Below, one piece after another: positions 40,201-49,849 of a stretch of 64,000 nucleotides of DNA; position 1 is the stretch's first letter, and every line of letters starts with the position of its first letter. Under the pieces are notes generated by a model. That model was given only the letters and a program-made list of their open reading frames with translations, did not search any database and was not told the origin of the DNA. A program made the translations under genes and the position numbers. Where the stretch lies: contig NC_092525.1 in assembly GCF_037038585.1 (NCBI RefSeq), positions 17,526,867 to 17,590,866 on the forward strand, read 5' to 3'. This DNA is from Patagioenas fasciata (Eukaryota; Chordata; Aves; Columbiformes; Columbidae).

Positions 40201-43200
40201 AAGTCCGAAGAGTTAAAATTCTTTGATTTCTAAGAGCGGTAACCTGACTGTTTATCTGTGCTTTCCTGATGTTACATCACTTACAGAAAGGTCCGTGTCG
40301 AACAAATTTGCAGCTGTGCCTGTTACTTCACAATTTCTATTGATTTTCCTTTTTAAGCACTCACATGAAGCATGATGGGAAGGTGCATGTAGATGTTTTA
40401 CGAAAAATGACCCCATTTCATACTAATCTGTACTGAAGGAGAAAGTTTTCAGACATTTCAGTGCCTGGAGAAAAGTGGAATGGTTGCAGTCAACTATCAG
40501 TCATTAAAAAATCAAATGCTTTTGCAACTCTTTCTAGTCCTTGTTTCCTAAAACAATATAGTTTTTAATGCCCTAGAAACTATTTTTAATGAGATACAAA
40601 GTACTATTTGTTTTTTTTCAGGGTTTTTTTTGTTTTCCCTTCAGCTTATTTTTAAACCAAAAAGTAAACACACGGTTATGAAATCTCCAATTTCACATCA
40701 AAGGAGAGTTGATTTATATATATGTTCAAAGGAGGACTTGAAAGGAGTAACATCATGACCAACTTGTTGGCCTTATGTTATTAGAATAATTTAAAAATCC
40801 ACAATGTAAATGTTGATAAACAAATAGCACGTTGCCGTAAATCAGCATGTGGCTGCTCATGAAAGCAATAATATGTATCTGATGTAGACAGAACAATATT
40901 CAGATTTTACCCGTGAAGTTTAGCATTTCTGAAAGCAGCAGAACCTCCCTTGGGTGGGACGGATTTACGCAACACGAAGCTTAAAAAGCAATGAAGGGGA
41001 ACCTGAAGCAGGAGCGTTATCACAGGTACATTTCCATCTAATTTCCAGAGAAATGAGATTCCCAATATGCAAATTGCAGAAAAATACCAGGAAGGAAAAA
41101 CTCCCTATAGGATCCTGCCCAAGGAAAGCCCTGTGAATTAGCCCTGCCCAGAAACGATACCGACTTTCCTTATTTAAAAGCAAGCTTGGGGCACGTTACT
41201 CACTTGCTGGGAACTGGTGAGGCAGAAGAAAAACCCCCTCCAGCCGGTGCTGGGGAATCGGTAAGATTGTGGAGAAACCAACTCCTTTACTTTCCTGAAA
41301 ATGAATGTGTCATGTATTTATCAGGTGTGCCCGCCTGGGTTTTTGTTGGGACACGGAGAAAACGCCCGTGGGGCCAAACCTGCTCACGTCCTCCTCTGTC
41401 GGGCACTCGCACAGCGTCTCTGGCCCACAGATTCAAGTCCTGGTGTATCCAATATTCTCCTTGGTACCCAACAGCCCTTGGTTCAGATTTACATTTGTTT
41501 GGATTGACATAAAATATCAGGACATAGAGAGTTTAAGATTTCAGGCTGGGTGGTGTGACAAAGGACACGCTGTGTGTTTCCTTGTATGGCCCCATCTGCA
41601 GCTTGGATTGAAACTTTGGGTTCCTTTGCAAGAGGCTCAGGTCAGTTTCTGCCTCATCCAAAATACTCTTCTTGTATTTAAGAATAAGTCTCTTCTAGCC
41701 AATTGATACATGCAACTATATCTGGCGCCTACAGGTCAGATTATGATATTTTGGTTTAATTTCCTTACCAGTAAGCAGCAAAAAAGGCCTGACAGCAAAA
41801 CCCTTCACCTGGTAAAACTGTGCATGGCAGGAGCTCTTCATCAGACAGCAACTCCCCTTGGACCTGCTCTTTCTCCATCCCCAAAAGGTGCATTTTGTAA
41901 CATAAACCAAACTGCACAGTAAGGAGGGAGGACCACATAAACTGCAAGCTACAGGCCAGGGGAAACTCCACGTCTCTCGGAGCAGCTGAGCGCAGTCTGG
42001 TGAGCATCCCCACCACGTTTTCATCTCAGCGCCACTTTTATTCTTCACTCGAGTGAGAGGTGAGTGAGTAAAAGCAGAAATGAGCAAAACCACTTGTTCT
42101 GCAAAATCAGTTTTCTAGAGTTTTACCGGGTGAGAAAAGGTTTGTCGTGTTAACTGCAAAAGGAAAATCAGGAAGAAGAGCTGATGAGCACCAGCCCGTG
42201 CTGCAGGCTAGGAAGCAACGGCAAAATTAAAACCTACAGCAGCTTGTTTGTTGACATAAAAGTTGATTAAAGAAAGACCTGAGCAGCTGACAACATCTGT
42301 GGCCTCCGGAGCAGATAGTGCTCCAGGAGCCTGCAGATCTCAGACCAAAATCTTCTGTCAGTCACACCCATGCAAACCACAGTGACGGTGCCAAAGGAAG
42401 CCGAACGACGACGTAAAGAGAGAGCCCGCAAACCAGAGCCTCCCCCGCCGCAGGCACCGCCAGGAGATGCTGGACATTCGAATGAAATATGCCCAGATTA
42501 TATTTTCAGTCTTCAGGAACAAACAAACAAACAAACAAACCCCCACAAAATAACAAATAAAAATAATTGAGAGGGAAGAGCATTTGTCATTTAACAAGAG
42601 TGCAATGCAATTAAACATGGGATCTTTTAAAACGTATGAAGCAGCAACTTCAAGTTAATTTAAATTCGAGTCGGGCTCTGCAGTCATCATTTAGGCAAAT
42701 CCAGCTGGGGTTTTACCTGAGTAGGAGAACAGGCTTTGGAAAATTCAAATACTTTGTGCCCTGAGACGATTCTTCCAAGATGCCCATAATGAGAAAAACT
42801 CTGGTGACTTTTTATCGACAGAAGAGAAGTCTGTCTGCTTCAGAAAACACAGGACAAAGTGTGAGTCCTGCTTAACAAGTCAGTGTAGCTCTACAATACA
42901 GCATCCCCCCGCAAAAAAACACAGGTCCTGCCAAAATGAAACTGAGCCTAATGCAAGCACCAAAACCAAACAGAAGGTAATAATTAATGTAAATATATTT
43001 AAATGAAAAATCCTTCTCACATAGAGATAGGCAAATGATTTGCAGAATAATTTTTATGTAGCATTTGCCCAGCTGCGCTAAACCAGCAGCAAGGTGAGGC
43101 ACTTCTCATTTGTTTGCTTTAAACACACAGCAAAGGCTTTAATCAAAGGCATCTCTCCCATTAAGGGCTTTCAAACCAATACATCTCCACAACACGTTCT

Positions 43201-46200
43201 GCCTTTGATAACACGATATCTTTCAATTAAGTTTCACTTAGCGCAAATATTTAGATCACCGGCTGCCCCACCAAAACCTGTTGCTCTACACCTGGGTAAA
43301 AACCGAGGAGTTTGGAGTCAGGCTCTGGAAATCGGCCCGGTTCACGAAATCAGGGTCAGGATTAGGACTGCTCTGAGGATTAAATCCTGCTTTGGAATCC
43401 TTCACAGCCTGCTCCCATTTTAAGTGATGCTTCTCCTCTGAGATCTCCCGTATCCCCAATATCCCCACTTCACTTCCAGAGAGGTCACTACTCTGAACAG
43501 TTAGTCATTCACTAGTCCTGCCCTCAAATCATGATTCACTTCGAACCTGCCTTTGAGCTATTATTTATTTAAGCCCCACCCTAATGTGTTATAACGTAGA
43601 AGTCTGAGAATGCAGAACTTTAAAACCCATTGCATCCAAGTACAAGCAGAAATGTTTCAAGGCCATGCTAGAAGGTCCTGGGCTCCGCTGCGTCCTGGAG
43701 GATGGCAGATCTCCAGAAAGGCTCCTAGGAAGATGGATTCGAAGCAAAATTCGAACCCCGAAGTCTTCATCTCTGCTGTGGCCCTCTCAGTGTGCGCCAG
43801 CAGCACAGACAGTGTGTGGCCATGAGATCCGCTCTTCCCATCCCTTTACCCACCGGTCCCAGGGGATGGGAGAGCATCTGCCACTCAAGGTCACTTCGCT
43901 CCAGGAGGGTCCCCACCAGTGGCACTGGCTCCTGACGCTGCACTGGCTCTTTACAGACAATGGTGCAGCTTTCCAGTGCTTCACCTATTAAATATTTGAA
44001 CCATCTTAACCAAGATATCCAGAAACTGCCAGCCCAGAGGGCTTGTAAGACCAAGCTGTTAAGATTGTTAAATAAGCCCATGTGTGGTCCCACTATTCCA
44101 CTCCACCCTTATGATATATTTGATATTATCAGAATGATTTATTTAAGTTGGCAAAGAGCAAGAGGGGAGGAATAGGAGGGACACAGAGACATGGAATCAG
44201 AGAATAGTTTGTGTTGAAGGGACCTTCCCAGCTCCCCCAGTGCCACTCCTGCCGGGACATCTTCACCGGCTCAGGTTGCTCAGAGCCCCGTCCAGCCTGG
44301 CCTGGAATGTCTCCAGGGATGGGGCATCCACCACCTCTCTGGCCAACCTGGGCCAGTGTTCTACCACCCTTGTTGTAAAAGATTTCTTCCTCATGCCTAG
44401 CCTGACTAGAGACAGCAACCCTAAAAGTCCATTTATGATAGCAATGAGAAGTCATACACAGGAGATGACTCAGATCCAACTCCCCATGTCTTGAACATCC
44501 ATGAGGAGCTTTGAGGGGTTTCCCAGTCTGGGCAGAGCCACCACCCAGCACCAGCTCCTCCTCAAGCAGCAACTTCACTAGAACCTCATGTCCACCGCTC
44601 CCAAGTGTCCCTGTTAAAAAACCCGGCTCCTGCACCACACGTAGCTTTGCCTTAAGAAATACAGTGCCCTGTCCTCTAGAACAAGGATCCTCAAAACAAA
44701 TCAAGCACCATCAGATAAAAGATCAAGCGAATATTCACAACCTCAGGTATAAACAGCTCCTACCGCAGTTCTCATCGAGCACCGAGCATCCTGCTCTGCA
44801 GACAGCAGCTGTATTGTCTAAGAAACAGTTAACCACCACATGCCGACGTCAAACCCGACACGGGCACCTCTGCAGGGACCGATGCTGCAGAGCAATGCCA
44901 GGGCTGCTCCGACCGGCCACTGCGCTCCAGAGAGCTCTCCCAGTCGCAGATCCCCGTTTCCGTAACGCAAGTCCCCAGGCGAGGGGAATACCAGTGTGCG
45001 GAGCTCAGTGATTCATCCCGGCTTGTAAAAACAGGAGACGTGGACGTCTCTTTGTTTTGCTGCCTGCTGCACAGGCGAACAAGACTCTCTTTGTGTGGTG
45101 CTCGGCTATTTTAAAGCATATTAAACAAAGGAAGTTACAGCAAAGGCAAGCGAAAGACTAAACAGCTCGGCACCACTTAAGCGAAACATCACGTACGAAG
45201 AGGATGAGGTTCGGGGCTGATGGACGGGCAGCGGACGGGCAAGCGAGCGCGGAGGTCGTGCAGCCCGGCACATACGCTGCTGGCACTTGGCCCCGCGCTG
45301 CACTCGACCTCCACCGCGGACCTCGGGAGTTTACATTAGTGTCCAGATGTTTATTTAGCCACTGTCTCCTGAAAGCTAGGTGCGGCCTTGCTCCTCTTTT
45401 CTGACCGAAATGCCCTTTGAAACACAAGCAAAATGAAATCAGTTCTGTTTATCTTAGCGGGTTCTGGCTCACAAGCAGCCAAGATAGGGGTGCAGAGCCC
45501 TGTCTGCTGCTGCCCTGAGCCACCGGCTGGAAACGGCCTTGGGTGGCAAGAGTTGAGTTGTGTTATTCAGCACTTGGGAGTAATGCAGATGTCTTTAAGA
45601 GCTGAAATAAGAGAGTTTAAGGATTTATTCGGCAGTGTTTGTAGCTCCGTGGGCAGTGCTGGCAGGGAAGGGTCCCCCAGGGAACAGTCTGGGGAGAGAA
45701 GCGCGTTTTGGAAGTTGTGAGAGCATAAAGCAGGCACCCTGATGACATCACTTTTGTTTACTCAAAATGGGAATACCCCCACAGACCACAAATCGCATTA
45801 CCTGTCCGTTTACTTACTCAATGGACTGCAAAAAGCTCTAATAAGATTGGTCTAACTTAAGGAGAGGGAAAGGTGCTGCTTAGGTCCATTCAGATACATC
45901 CATTTTAGCTGTGATCTGGGCTGTATCCTGCAAGGACAGGTAGGTAGCTCTTGAGAAATAACACATTTTCTCTGTCCCTCATTTCTCTGAGATCGCAGCC
46001 CCATAAAGACTTGGGAGCTAGCAAGACCAGCACTTCAGCTGGGAAAAACACTTGGCCCTTTTAATTATTTGGGAGATGCACTAAGCATGTCCTCCCCCAA
46101 ATCCCACATGCTGTATTAGGTAATAGAGCTGAGGGGGCCTGTGTTTCTGTCTGCAGGACAAGCGAGGCTGCAGACAGATGCCTAATGCCAAATGCAACGT

Positions 46201-49200
46201 TACAGGGTGGCCACCAAGAGAGAGAAAATATCCCCTCTTTATCAGCTGGCCCATGACTCACAAATCCTTCTGAGACACAGCAGCTGCCTGAGCTGGAAGC
46301 TGGACAGGGTGATAAACGCAGAAAAAAATAGATTCTATATGTTACAGGAATATAAATATGTGTGGTTTGCTTCTGCAGGCAGCACTGAGTGCCTACAGAA
46401 CTTTACAGGTAATTTTGTTCCATTGCAAAGCTGCAGTGCCATACTCTGCTCATGCCAAAACATTAGTATAATGTTAGGAAAATAAATTCCAAGTGGTTTT
46501 TTCCCTCTAATTTAGGGAGTTAAGAGCACTGTGCATGGTCAGTTGTTCTTTAGCAGAAGCTTGCGGCTGGAACAGCATGGGAACCAGGCTGGTTTGCGGG
46601 TCGGACGCTGCTCTGGCAACGCATCAGGACTCATGGACGTCGACGACAGCTCACCCGGGGAATGCCGTTCCCTCTTTGCCAGTTTTATGTCCAATCCCCG
46701 CTCACAGGGCTTCAGGGTCCCACTGTGCGAGCAGCACTGCTCACACTGATGTCAGTGCAATCAGGCTCGTTAGCTCACAATAAGATTAGCTGCTCATTTC
46801 CTCACTTCTCCTGCAATTAACTCATGTCTTAAAAAAGTATACGCACATGTTTTAACTGCTGTTTTCCGAAAACCATCAGCTTACAGCCAGGATGCCGTCC
46901 TGCATGGCGCTTCCCCCCAGCGATTCCTTTTTGCTTGCGGGACTTCTGAGAATCCCCCTGCGAACACGTATGCTGAGATCCTCCCCTCTCTGCCTGCTGT
47001 TGTTGCAACCCTGGGTTTTCTAAACTACGTCTGTCAGGAAGGAGACAGGAAATTCGAGTCACACTTGCAACAGCTGTGCCATGCCTACTATCAGTCTCAA
47101 ATGACGTAGTTTGGCTTGGGTGGCGCGGGGCCAGGAACTTGGCGAGCGCGGAGGTCAGGAAGATAGGTCACTGTTTATACTGCTCTTGCACTTGGGAGCA
47201 TGCTGAGTCTATTTGCTTTCTTCCTATCTACATTGCTTCTCTTTCCGTTTTTTCTTTAATAACATGGAGCCCAAGCATCCTGTTTTCAAAACATCTGACT
47301 GTTTCGCTATTTACCGGTGACAGATCTAAATGCCTTTGACCGGGGCGGAGAGCCGAGTGGGATCCTGGGCGAAGGGAAAACCTGACCAAGTAAGGGCCGT
47401 TGGTTGCAGCCGCCTCCTGAAGATGCACGTGTCCAGCCCAACGGCTTCTCGCGCTGCAAGATCCCTCTGCAGATCGCAGCCCTGCCACCGAAACCCAAAA
47501 CCCACAAACCTCTGAACTCATTTGTGTCAGTGTTTGCCGACGACGAGGAAAGGGAAGCAAAGTGTGAGGCCATTTTCTGCTTTTCTTTCACAGATGAAAA
47601 CGATACTGGAAGTTGACCAAAAAAACGCAGGCATTTCAGAAACTGGTTATGAGAGAACAAAGTTTCGGGAACCTTTTGCTCAACTCAGCTGTAAGCCATT
47701 TGCACACAGAGGGACCACAACTTTTAATTACTACATTAAGCAATTTAGTTAGTCTTTTACCTTCACAAGTCCAGATTTGGCACTCAGCAAAAAAATAATA
47801 ACCTCAAATGAAGGGCATCAGCATCCATGTTGGAGCTGCAGCCTCCTCTGCAGCTTAAACCTTCTTAAACTTTCACCTTGGCTTCCCCCAACACAAAAAA
47901 TCATAATATTCCTTTCTTGAAAGCTCGATCTACAAAACTTTTATTGCTTCCTTTGCCCCTGCATGTCGTGGTAATCACTAACAGAGGAGGAAGCTGAAAT
48001 AACATGGGATTTCTTTGCTCAACTTTTCCATAAAATCAATTTTGTGATTCAGCGTTTCTAATTTCATTAATTTCCAATTAGGAAAAATAAATATATACAT
48101 GAGAGCATCAGGTTCTTGCGGTACGACTCAGGACTGGGTTTAACCGTGGCAAGTGACCAAGGGCACAGCCCAGTGAGCCCAGCCTGGGGCTGCGGGACCT
48201 GCTGCATCAGCAAGCAGCACTGCATGGGGCAGAAAGTGCCATTTGGAATAAAAACAAACGCAAAAAACAAAAGCAGGCCTGGGGATGGGGAGCAGGCAGC
48301 CCGTCCCGGAGGTGTGAAGGCTCCGCTGGCAGCCAAGCGCTGCCCCGGGCAGCGGCTGCGATCGCGGCGGGGAGGCGGCTCCGGCCCCGGGGCAGGGAGC
48401 GGCTCCACCAGCACCAACCACCCAGGCGAAGGAAGGGCTGACTGGGGGAGATGCTGAAACAAAATTCAGCTGCGATGCTGTGGCTGACCAGGACCAGGAC
48501 GGGGCTGGGGAGTCCATCTGCAGCACCGGGAGGGGCTGGGGGCAAGGAACATCAGCTCCCAAAAGTCGCCCAGAGACGGGTGTGCAGCACTCGGGTTTCG
48601 CTCGCTCTCCTCTCTACTGCTTCTCAGTATCCTCTCCCTCCTGCTCCTCTGACTTTTAGCACGCTGTACTTTTCTTACTTTATTTTAGCGCCTAATTCAT
48701 CGCAGAAAAGCTCAAAACTCTCCTTTCGTTAACGGCGCATTAAAAACTAAAATAAAAGTCCCGGGCAGCCCCTCTCGACGCTCATTCCCCGTGCACAATC
48801 TCCGACTTCGCACCCTCAGCATGTGCCGGCAGGCGGTGCCGAGCCAGCCCACCACATTAAAAACAAAATTAAACGCTTACAGAAAGACAAAACAGCAATA
48901 AAATAACGTACCACAATGTTTCCATCATTACGGACGGACAACAATGAAGATAATTAACTTTTGAAGTGATAATTTGTTAAACGCGGGCATTTTCAATGTT
49001 TCTGCTAATATCGGTTCCGAAGGGACCGGCGCTAATTGAAACCTCTTTTAACTTCTCAGAAATGAGCCCAGCGGTACGGATTGCTCTCCCCACGCCGTCC
49101 CACCCCCAGTTTTTTTTTTCTGGCCGTACCTCTGCGGGGGAAACCCGCAGCTCTTTCCCCGCGAGTAAGTTGGGAGTCTCTCCCCGGTACAGACGCGCAG

Positions 49201-49530
49201 ACGGACCGGGTATCAGGCTGCCGTGCACCGCTCCTCATCCACCCCGGCTCCGCATCCCCCCCCCGGCTCCGCATCGCTCCGCATGCCCCCCGCCGCTCGG
49301 CTCACCTTGTTGGATGCCATCTCGCTGACGGAGCGGTAGGTCTGGATGGTCTCCAGCTGATCCAGGCACCAGTCGAGCTCCTCCAGCGTCTCCATGGCCA
49401 GCTTCTGGTAGGGCTCCTCTGCGAAGAGGCAGACGGACATGTAGTCGGGCTGGCGCGACGGCCGCCTCTCCATGCCGGGGCCGCCCGAGCCGCCGCCAGC
49501 CCCGCCGGAGGTGCAGCACCGCTCCCTCAT
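24887..49530 (-). CDS. PDE4B: PDE4B, cAMP-specific 3',5'-cyclic phosphodiesterase 4B, short (PDE4B2-like) isoform; join of ten exons
   Basis: Ten minus-strand exons join in frame (49530-49306, 34511-34418, 31925-31747, 31214-31116, 30977-30813, 30423-30324, 29624-29470, 29373-29251, 28235-28053, 25252-24887) to give 562 residues; human PDE4B2 has 564. All introns are GT-AG. The enzyme hydrolyses cAMP to 5'-AMP in the cytosol. Visible landmarks: the C-terminal part of UCR2 (about residues 38-115); HNSLHAADV with the catalytic His232 and metal ligand His236; IHDVDHPG with metal ligands His272 and Asp273; HCADLSNP with metal ligand Asp390; purine-clamp Gln441 and Phe444; PQSPSPP (Ser485, the ERK site in this family); FQF docking motif at 504-506; and the SPVDT terminus. 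NIFNVA-YSHNRP and the terminus favour PDE4B over PDE4D or PDE4A. UCR1 is absent, as expected for a short form. The ATG at 49530 is chosen because M-R-E-R lines up with the mammalian M-K-E-H start and has A at -3; an in-frame ATG lies directly before it at 49533. Confidence 0.95.
25253..28052 (-). other. PDE4B: PDE4B intron 9
   Basis: A 2.8 kb intron with consensus ends (CAG|GTAATT and CCTCAG|GTG). It contains an AT-rich low-complexity stretch (25760-25824) followed directly by a plus-oriented CR1 (25830-26095). Nothing else was recognised. Confidence 0.85.
25830..26095 (+). repeat. CR1 LINE fragment in PDE4B intron 9
   Basis: Sense CR1: GACAAGGGGTGATGG, CAGGCTGGACATGAGGAAGA, ending CATCCTGTGATTCTGTGAT. 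It belongs to the same subfamily as the copies at 21472 and 44190, in the opposite orientation. Confidence 0.92.
28053..28235 (-). CDS. PDE4B: PDE4B exon 9 (metal ligand Asp390 and purine-clamp Gln441)
   Basis: A 183-bp, phase 0-0 exon encoding residues 381-441 ([14 protein letters not shown] ... HTASVEKSQ). Asp390 of HCADLSNP completes the metal site. The exon's last codon is Gln441, the invariant glutamine that hydrogen-bonds the adenine ring. Acceptor ATTGCAG|GTTCTC; donor TCACAG|GTAATT. Confidence 0.97.
28236..29250 (-). other. PDE4B: PDE4B intron 8
   Basis: A 1.0 kb intron. I see no repeat or RNA gene in it. Confidence 0.85.
29251..29373 (-). CDS. PDE4B: PDE4B exon 8 (catalytic domain)
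   Basis: A 123-bp, phase 0-0 exon encoding residues 340-380 ([20 protein letters not shown] ... [11 protein letters not shown]). It carries the conserved helix bearing TDMSKHM. Acceptor CTAAAG|GTATTG; donor ATACAG|GTACAT. Confidence 0.96.
29470..29624 (-). CDS. PDE4B: PDE4B exon 7 (catalytic domain core)
   Basis: A 155-bp exon completing Asn288 and encoding residues 289-339, from [20 protein letters not shown] to [16 protein letters not shown]. Acceptor TTGCTAG|AT; donor GACATG|GTATGG, phase 0. The 3' intron is only 96 bp, the shortest in the gene. Confidence 0.97.
29625..30323 (-). other. PDE4B: PDE4B intron 6
   Basis: A 0.7 kb AT-rich intron with nothing else recognised. The neighbouring small introns 7 (29374-29469), 5 (30424-30812), 4 (30978-31115) and 3 (31215-31746) are equally plain. 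Confidence 0.85.
30324..30423 (-). CDS. PDE4B: PDE4B exon 6 (HD metal-binding motif)
   Basis: A 100-bp exon encoding residues 255-287 plus the first base of codon 288. It contains [19 protein letters not shown], whose His272 and Asp273 are the HD-superfamily metal ligands (His274 and Asp275 in human PDE4B2). Acceptor TTGCTAG|GCTGTC; donor ACAA|GTGAGT, phase 1. The split codon with exon 7 gives Asn288. Confidence 0.97.
30813..30977 (-). CDS. PDE4B: PDE4B exon 5 (catalytic His and first metal ligand)
   Basis: A 165-bp, phase 0-0 exon encoding residues 200-254, beginning [10 protein letters not shown]. It holds the PDE signature [10 protein letters not shown]: His232 is the proton donor and His236 a zinc ligand, matching His234 and His238 of human PDE4B2. 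It ends STPALD|GTGAGT. The sequence is nearly unchanged from mammals, with conservative changes such as [13 protein letters not shown]. Confidence 0.97.
31116..31214 (-). CDS. PDE4B: PDE4B exon 4 (first catalytic-domain helices)
   Basis: A 99-bp, phase 0-0 exon encoding residues 167-199 ([20 protein letters not shown], then [13 protein letters not shown]). The [19 protein letters not shown] wording is typical of PDE4B; PDE4D has an ELSGNRPLTVIMHTIFQ type of sequence here. Residue 183 is Arg (codon AGG) where the mammalian protein has Gly. Acceptor TTTCAAAAG|GAACTG; donor TTTCAG|GTTAGT. Confidence 0.96.
31747..31925 (-). CDS. PDE4B: PDE4B exon 3 (end of UCR2, linker LR2 and start of the catalytic unit)
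   Basis: A 179-bp exon completing Asp107 and encoding residues 108-166. It starts [20 protein letters not shown], a charged Lys-rich stretch at the end of UCR2, and continues into [20 protein letters not shown] and the segment ending EDHLAK at the edge of the catalytic domain. Acceptor GTTATAG|AC; donor AAG|GTATGA, phase 0. The intron on its 5' side is 2.5 kb. Confidence 0.96.
31926..34417 (-). other. PDE4B: PDE4B intron 2
   Basis: A 2.5 kb AT-rich intron with consensus ends (CTGG|GTAAGG and GTTATAG|AC). No repeat family or coding segment was recognised. Confidence 0.85.
34418..34511 (-). CDS. PDE4B: PDE4B exon 2 (UCR2)
   Basis: A 94-bp exon encoding residues 76-106 plus the first base of codon 107. 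It begins [20 protein letters not shown] and ends YISNTFL. Acceptor CCCTCGCAG|TTCAAG; donor CTGG|GTAAGG, phase 1. This is the most conserved part of UCR2, the helix that folds over the catalytic pocket and gives PDE4 its autoinhibition. It is separated from exon 1 by a 14.8 kb intron. Confidence 0.96.
36448..36810. repeat. 41-bp minisatellite, about nine copies
   Basis: Tandem units of about 41 bp built around GGGATACAGGCAGAAATGGG followed by a TGAAGG-TG--GTCTCGTG segment. Central copies (about 36560-36740) differ at only a few positions; outer copies are more diverged. It lies inside PDE4B intron 1. Confidence 0.9.
42519..42540. repeat. (AAAC)n microsatellite
   Basis: Five or more AAAC units in PDE4B intron 1. 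Confidence 0.9.
44190..44412 (-). repeat. CR1 LINE fragment in PDE4B intron 1
   Basis: Reverse-complement CR1: AATCAGAGAATAGTTTGTGT, GAAGGGACCTTCCCAGCTCC, GGGATGGGGCATCCACCACC, ending in the CTTCCTCATGCCTAGCCTGA block. By eye it looks about 90% similar to the copy at 25830. Confidence 0.92.
47404..47616 (+). other. Unidentified coding-like stretch inside PDE4B intron 1
   Basis: An open plus-strand frame, without an ATG at its start, reads like real protein: ...[20 protein letters not shown] then [16 protein letters not shown]..., an acidic, Lys/Pro-rich composition. It follows TTGGTTGCAG (acceptor-like), and the segment AAA|GTGTGAGG (donor-like) follows the acidic part. CTTTTCTTTCACAG at about 47579-47592 is a second good acceptor-like sequence. 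I cannot name a family. It could be a plus-strand exon, a retrocopy fragment, or chance in a CpG-rich patch. Confidence 0.25.
49306..49530 (-). CDS. PDE4B: PDE4B exon 1 of the short isoform: unique N-terminus and start of UCR2
   Basis: Encodes residues 1-75. The first 37 or so are the isoform-specific, Gly/Arg-rich N-terminus ending in [10 protein letters not shown]. The rest ([20 protein letters not shown], then [15 protein letters not shown]) is the UCR2 segment shared by all PDE4B forms. The exon ends AAC AAG|GTGAGC, phase 0. Inside it, CTGCCTCTTCGCAG|AGGAG at 49432-49414 is a good splice acceptor with its AG at 49420-49419. Long isoforms should enter here with exon 49418-49306, while the short form reads straight through. 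The N-terminus is richer in Gly, Arg and Pro than the mammalian one, in line with its CpG-island setting. Confidence 0.93.
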
Positions 49531-49800
49531 CATGCGGCCGATGCTGCGCTCCCCTCGCCGCCGGCGAGCAAATCCCCGCCCGCCGCTGGCACCCGGTCCA
49601 GCCCCGTCCCCCGCCGCCCGCCCCGGCCCGCCCCGACCCGCCCCGCCCCTGCGGGACGGGGAACCGGGCGCCCCCCGGGCAGGGCAGGGAAGGGTCGGGC
49701 TGCGGCTCCGGGAGCGCCGGCCCCCGCGCAGCTCCTGGGGGGTATCCGGAGAGGATCCGAGGGCACCGGGGGAGAACGGAGCCGCCCCCGCCGCTGCCCG
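49531..49800 (-). promoter_or_regulatory. PDE4B: CpG-island promoter and 5'UTR of the short PDE4B isoform
   Basis: Very GC- and CpG-rich sequence directly upstream of the first ATG. It has a run of GC-box (Sp1-type GGGGCGGGG) motifs at about 49621-49650 and no TATA box. An internal promoter at this place in the gene is known for the short PDE4B2 form. The start site cannot be fixed from sequence alone. The island extends into exon 1 and intron 1, down to about 49200. Confidence 0.7.
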
Positions 49801-49849
49801 CGATGCTGGTTCTGAGCCAGCACCGCTCCCCGACCCGGGGATACCCGGG

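Larger units (their letters stand above)
34512..49305 (-). other. PDE4B: PDE4B intron 1 of the short isoform
   Basis: A 14.8 kb intron between exon 1 (donor AAG|GTGAGC) and exon 2 (acceptor CTCGCAG|TTC). It holds a 41-bp minisatellite (36448-36810), an AAAC repeat (42519-42540), a CR1 in minus orientation (44190-44412), CpG-rich patches near 45200-45330 and 48290-48420, and a coding-like stretch on the plus strand at 47404-47616. No further PDE4B exon was recognised. Confidence 0.8.

Noticed and set aside
24887-49530. Assignment to PDE4D rather than PDE4B
   Set aside because: PDE4D would have an ELSGNRPLT-type segment in exon 4, [16 protein letters not shown] in exon 5 and a longer acidic tail ending SPDT. 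The window has the PDE4B wording and ends SPVDT.
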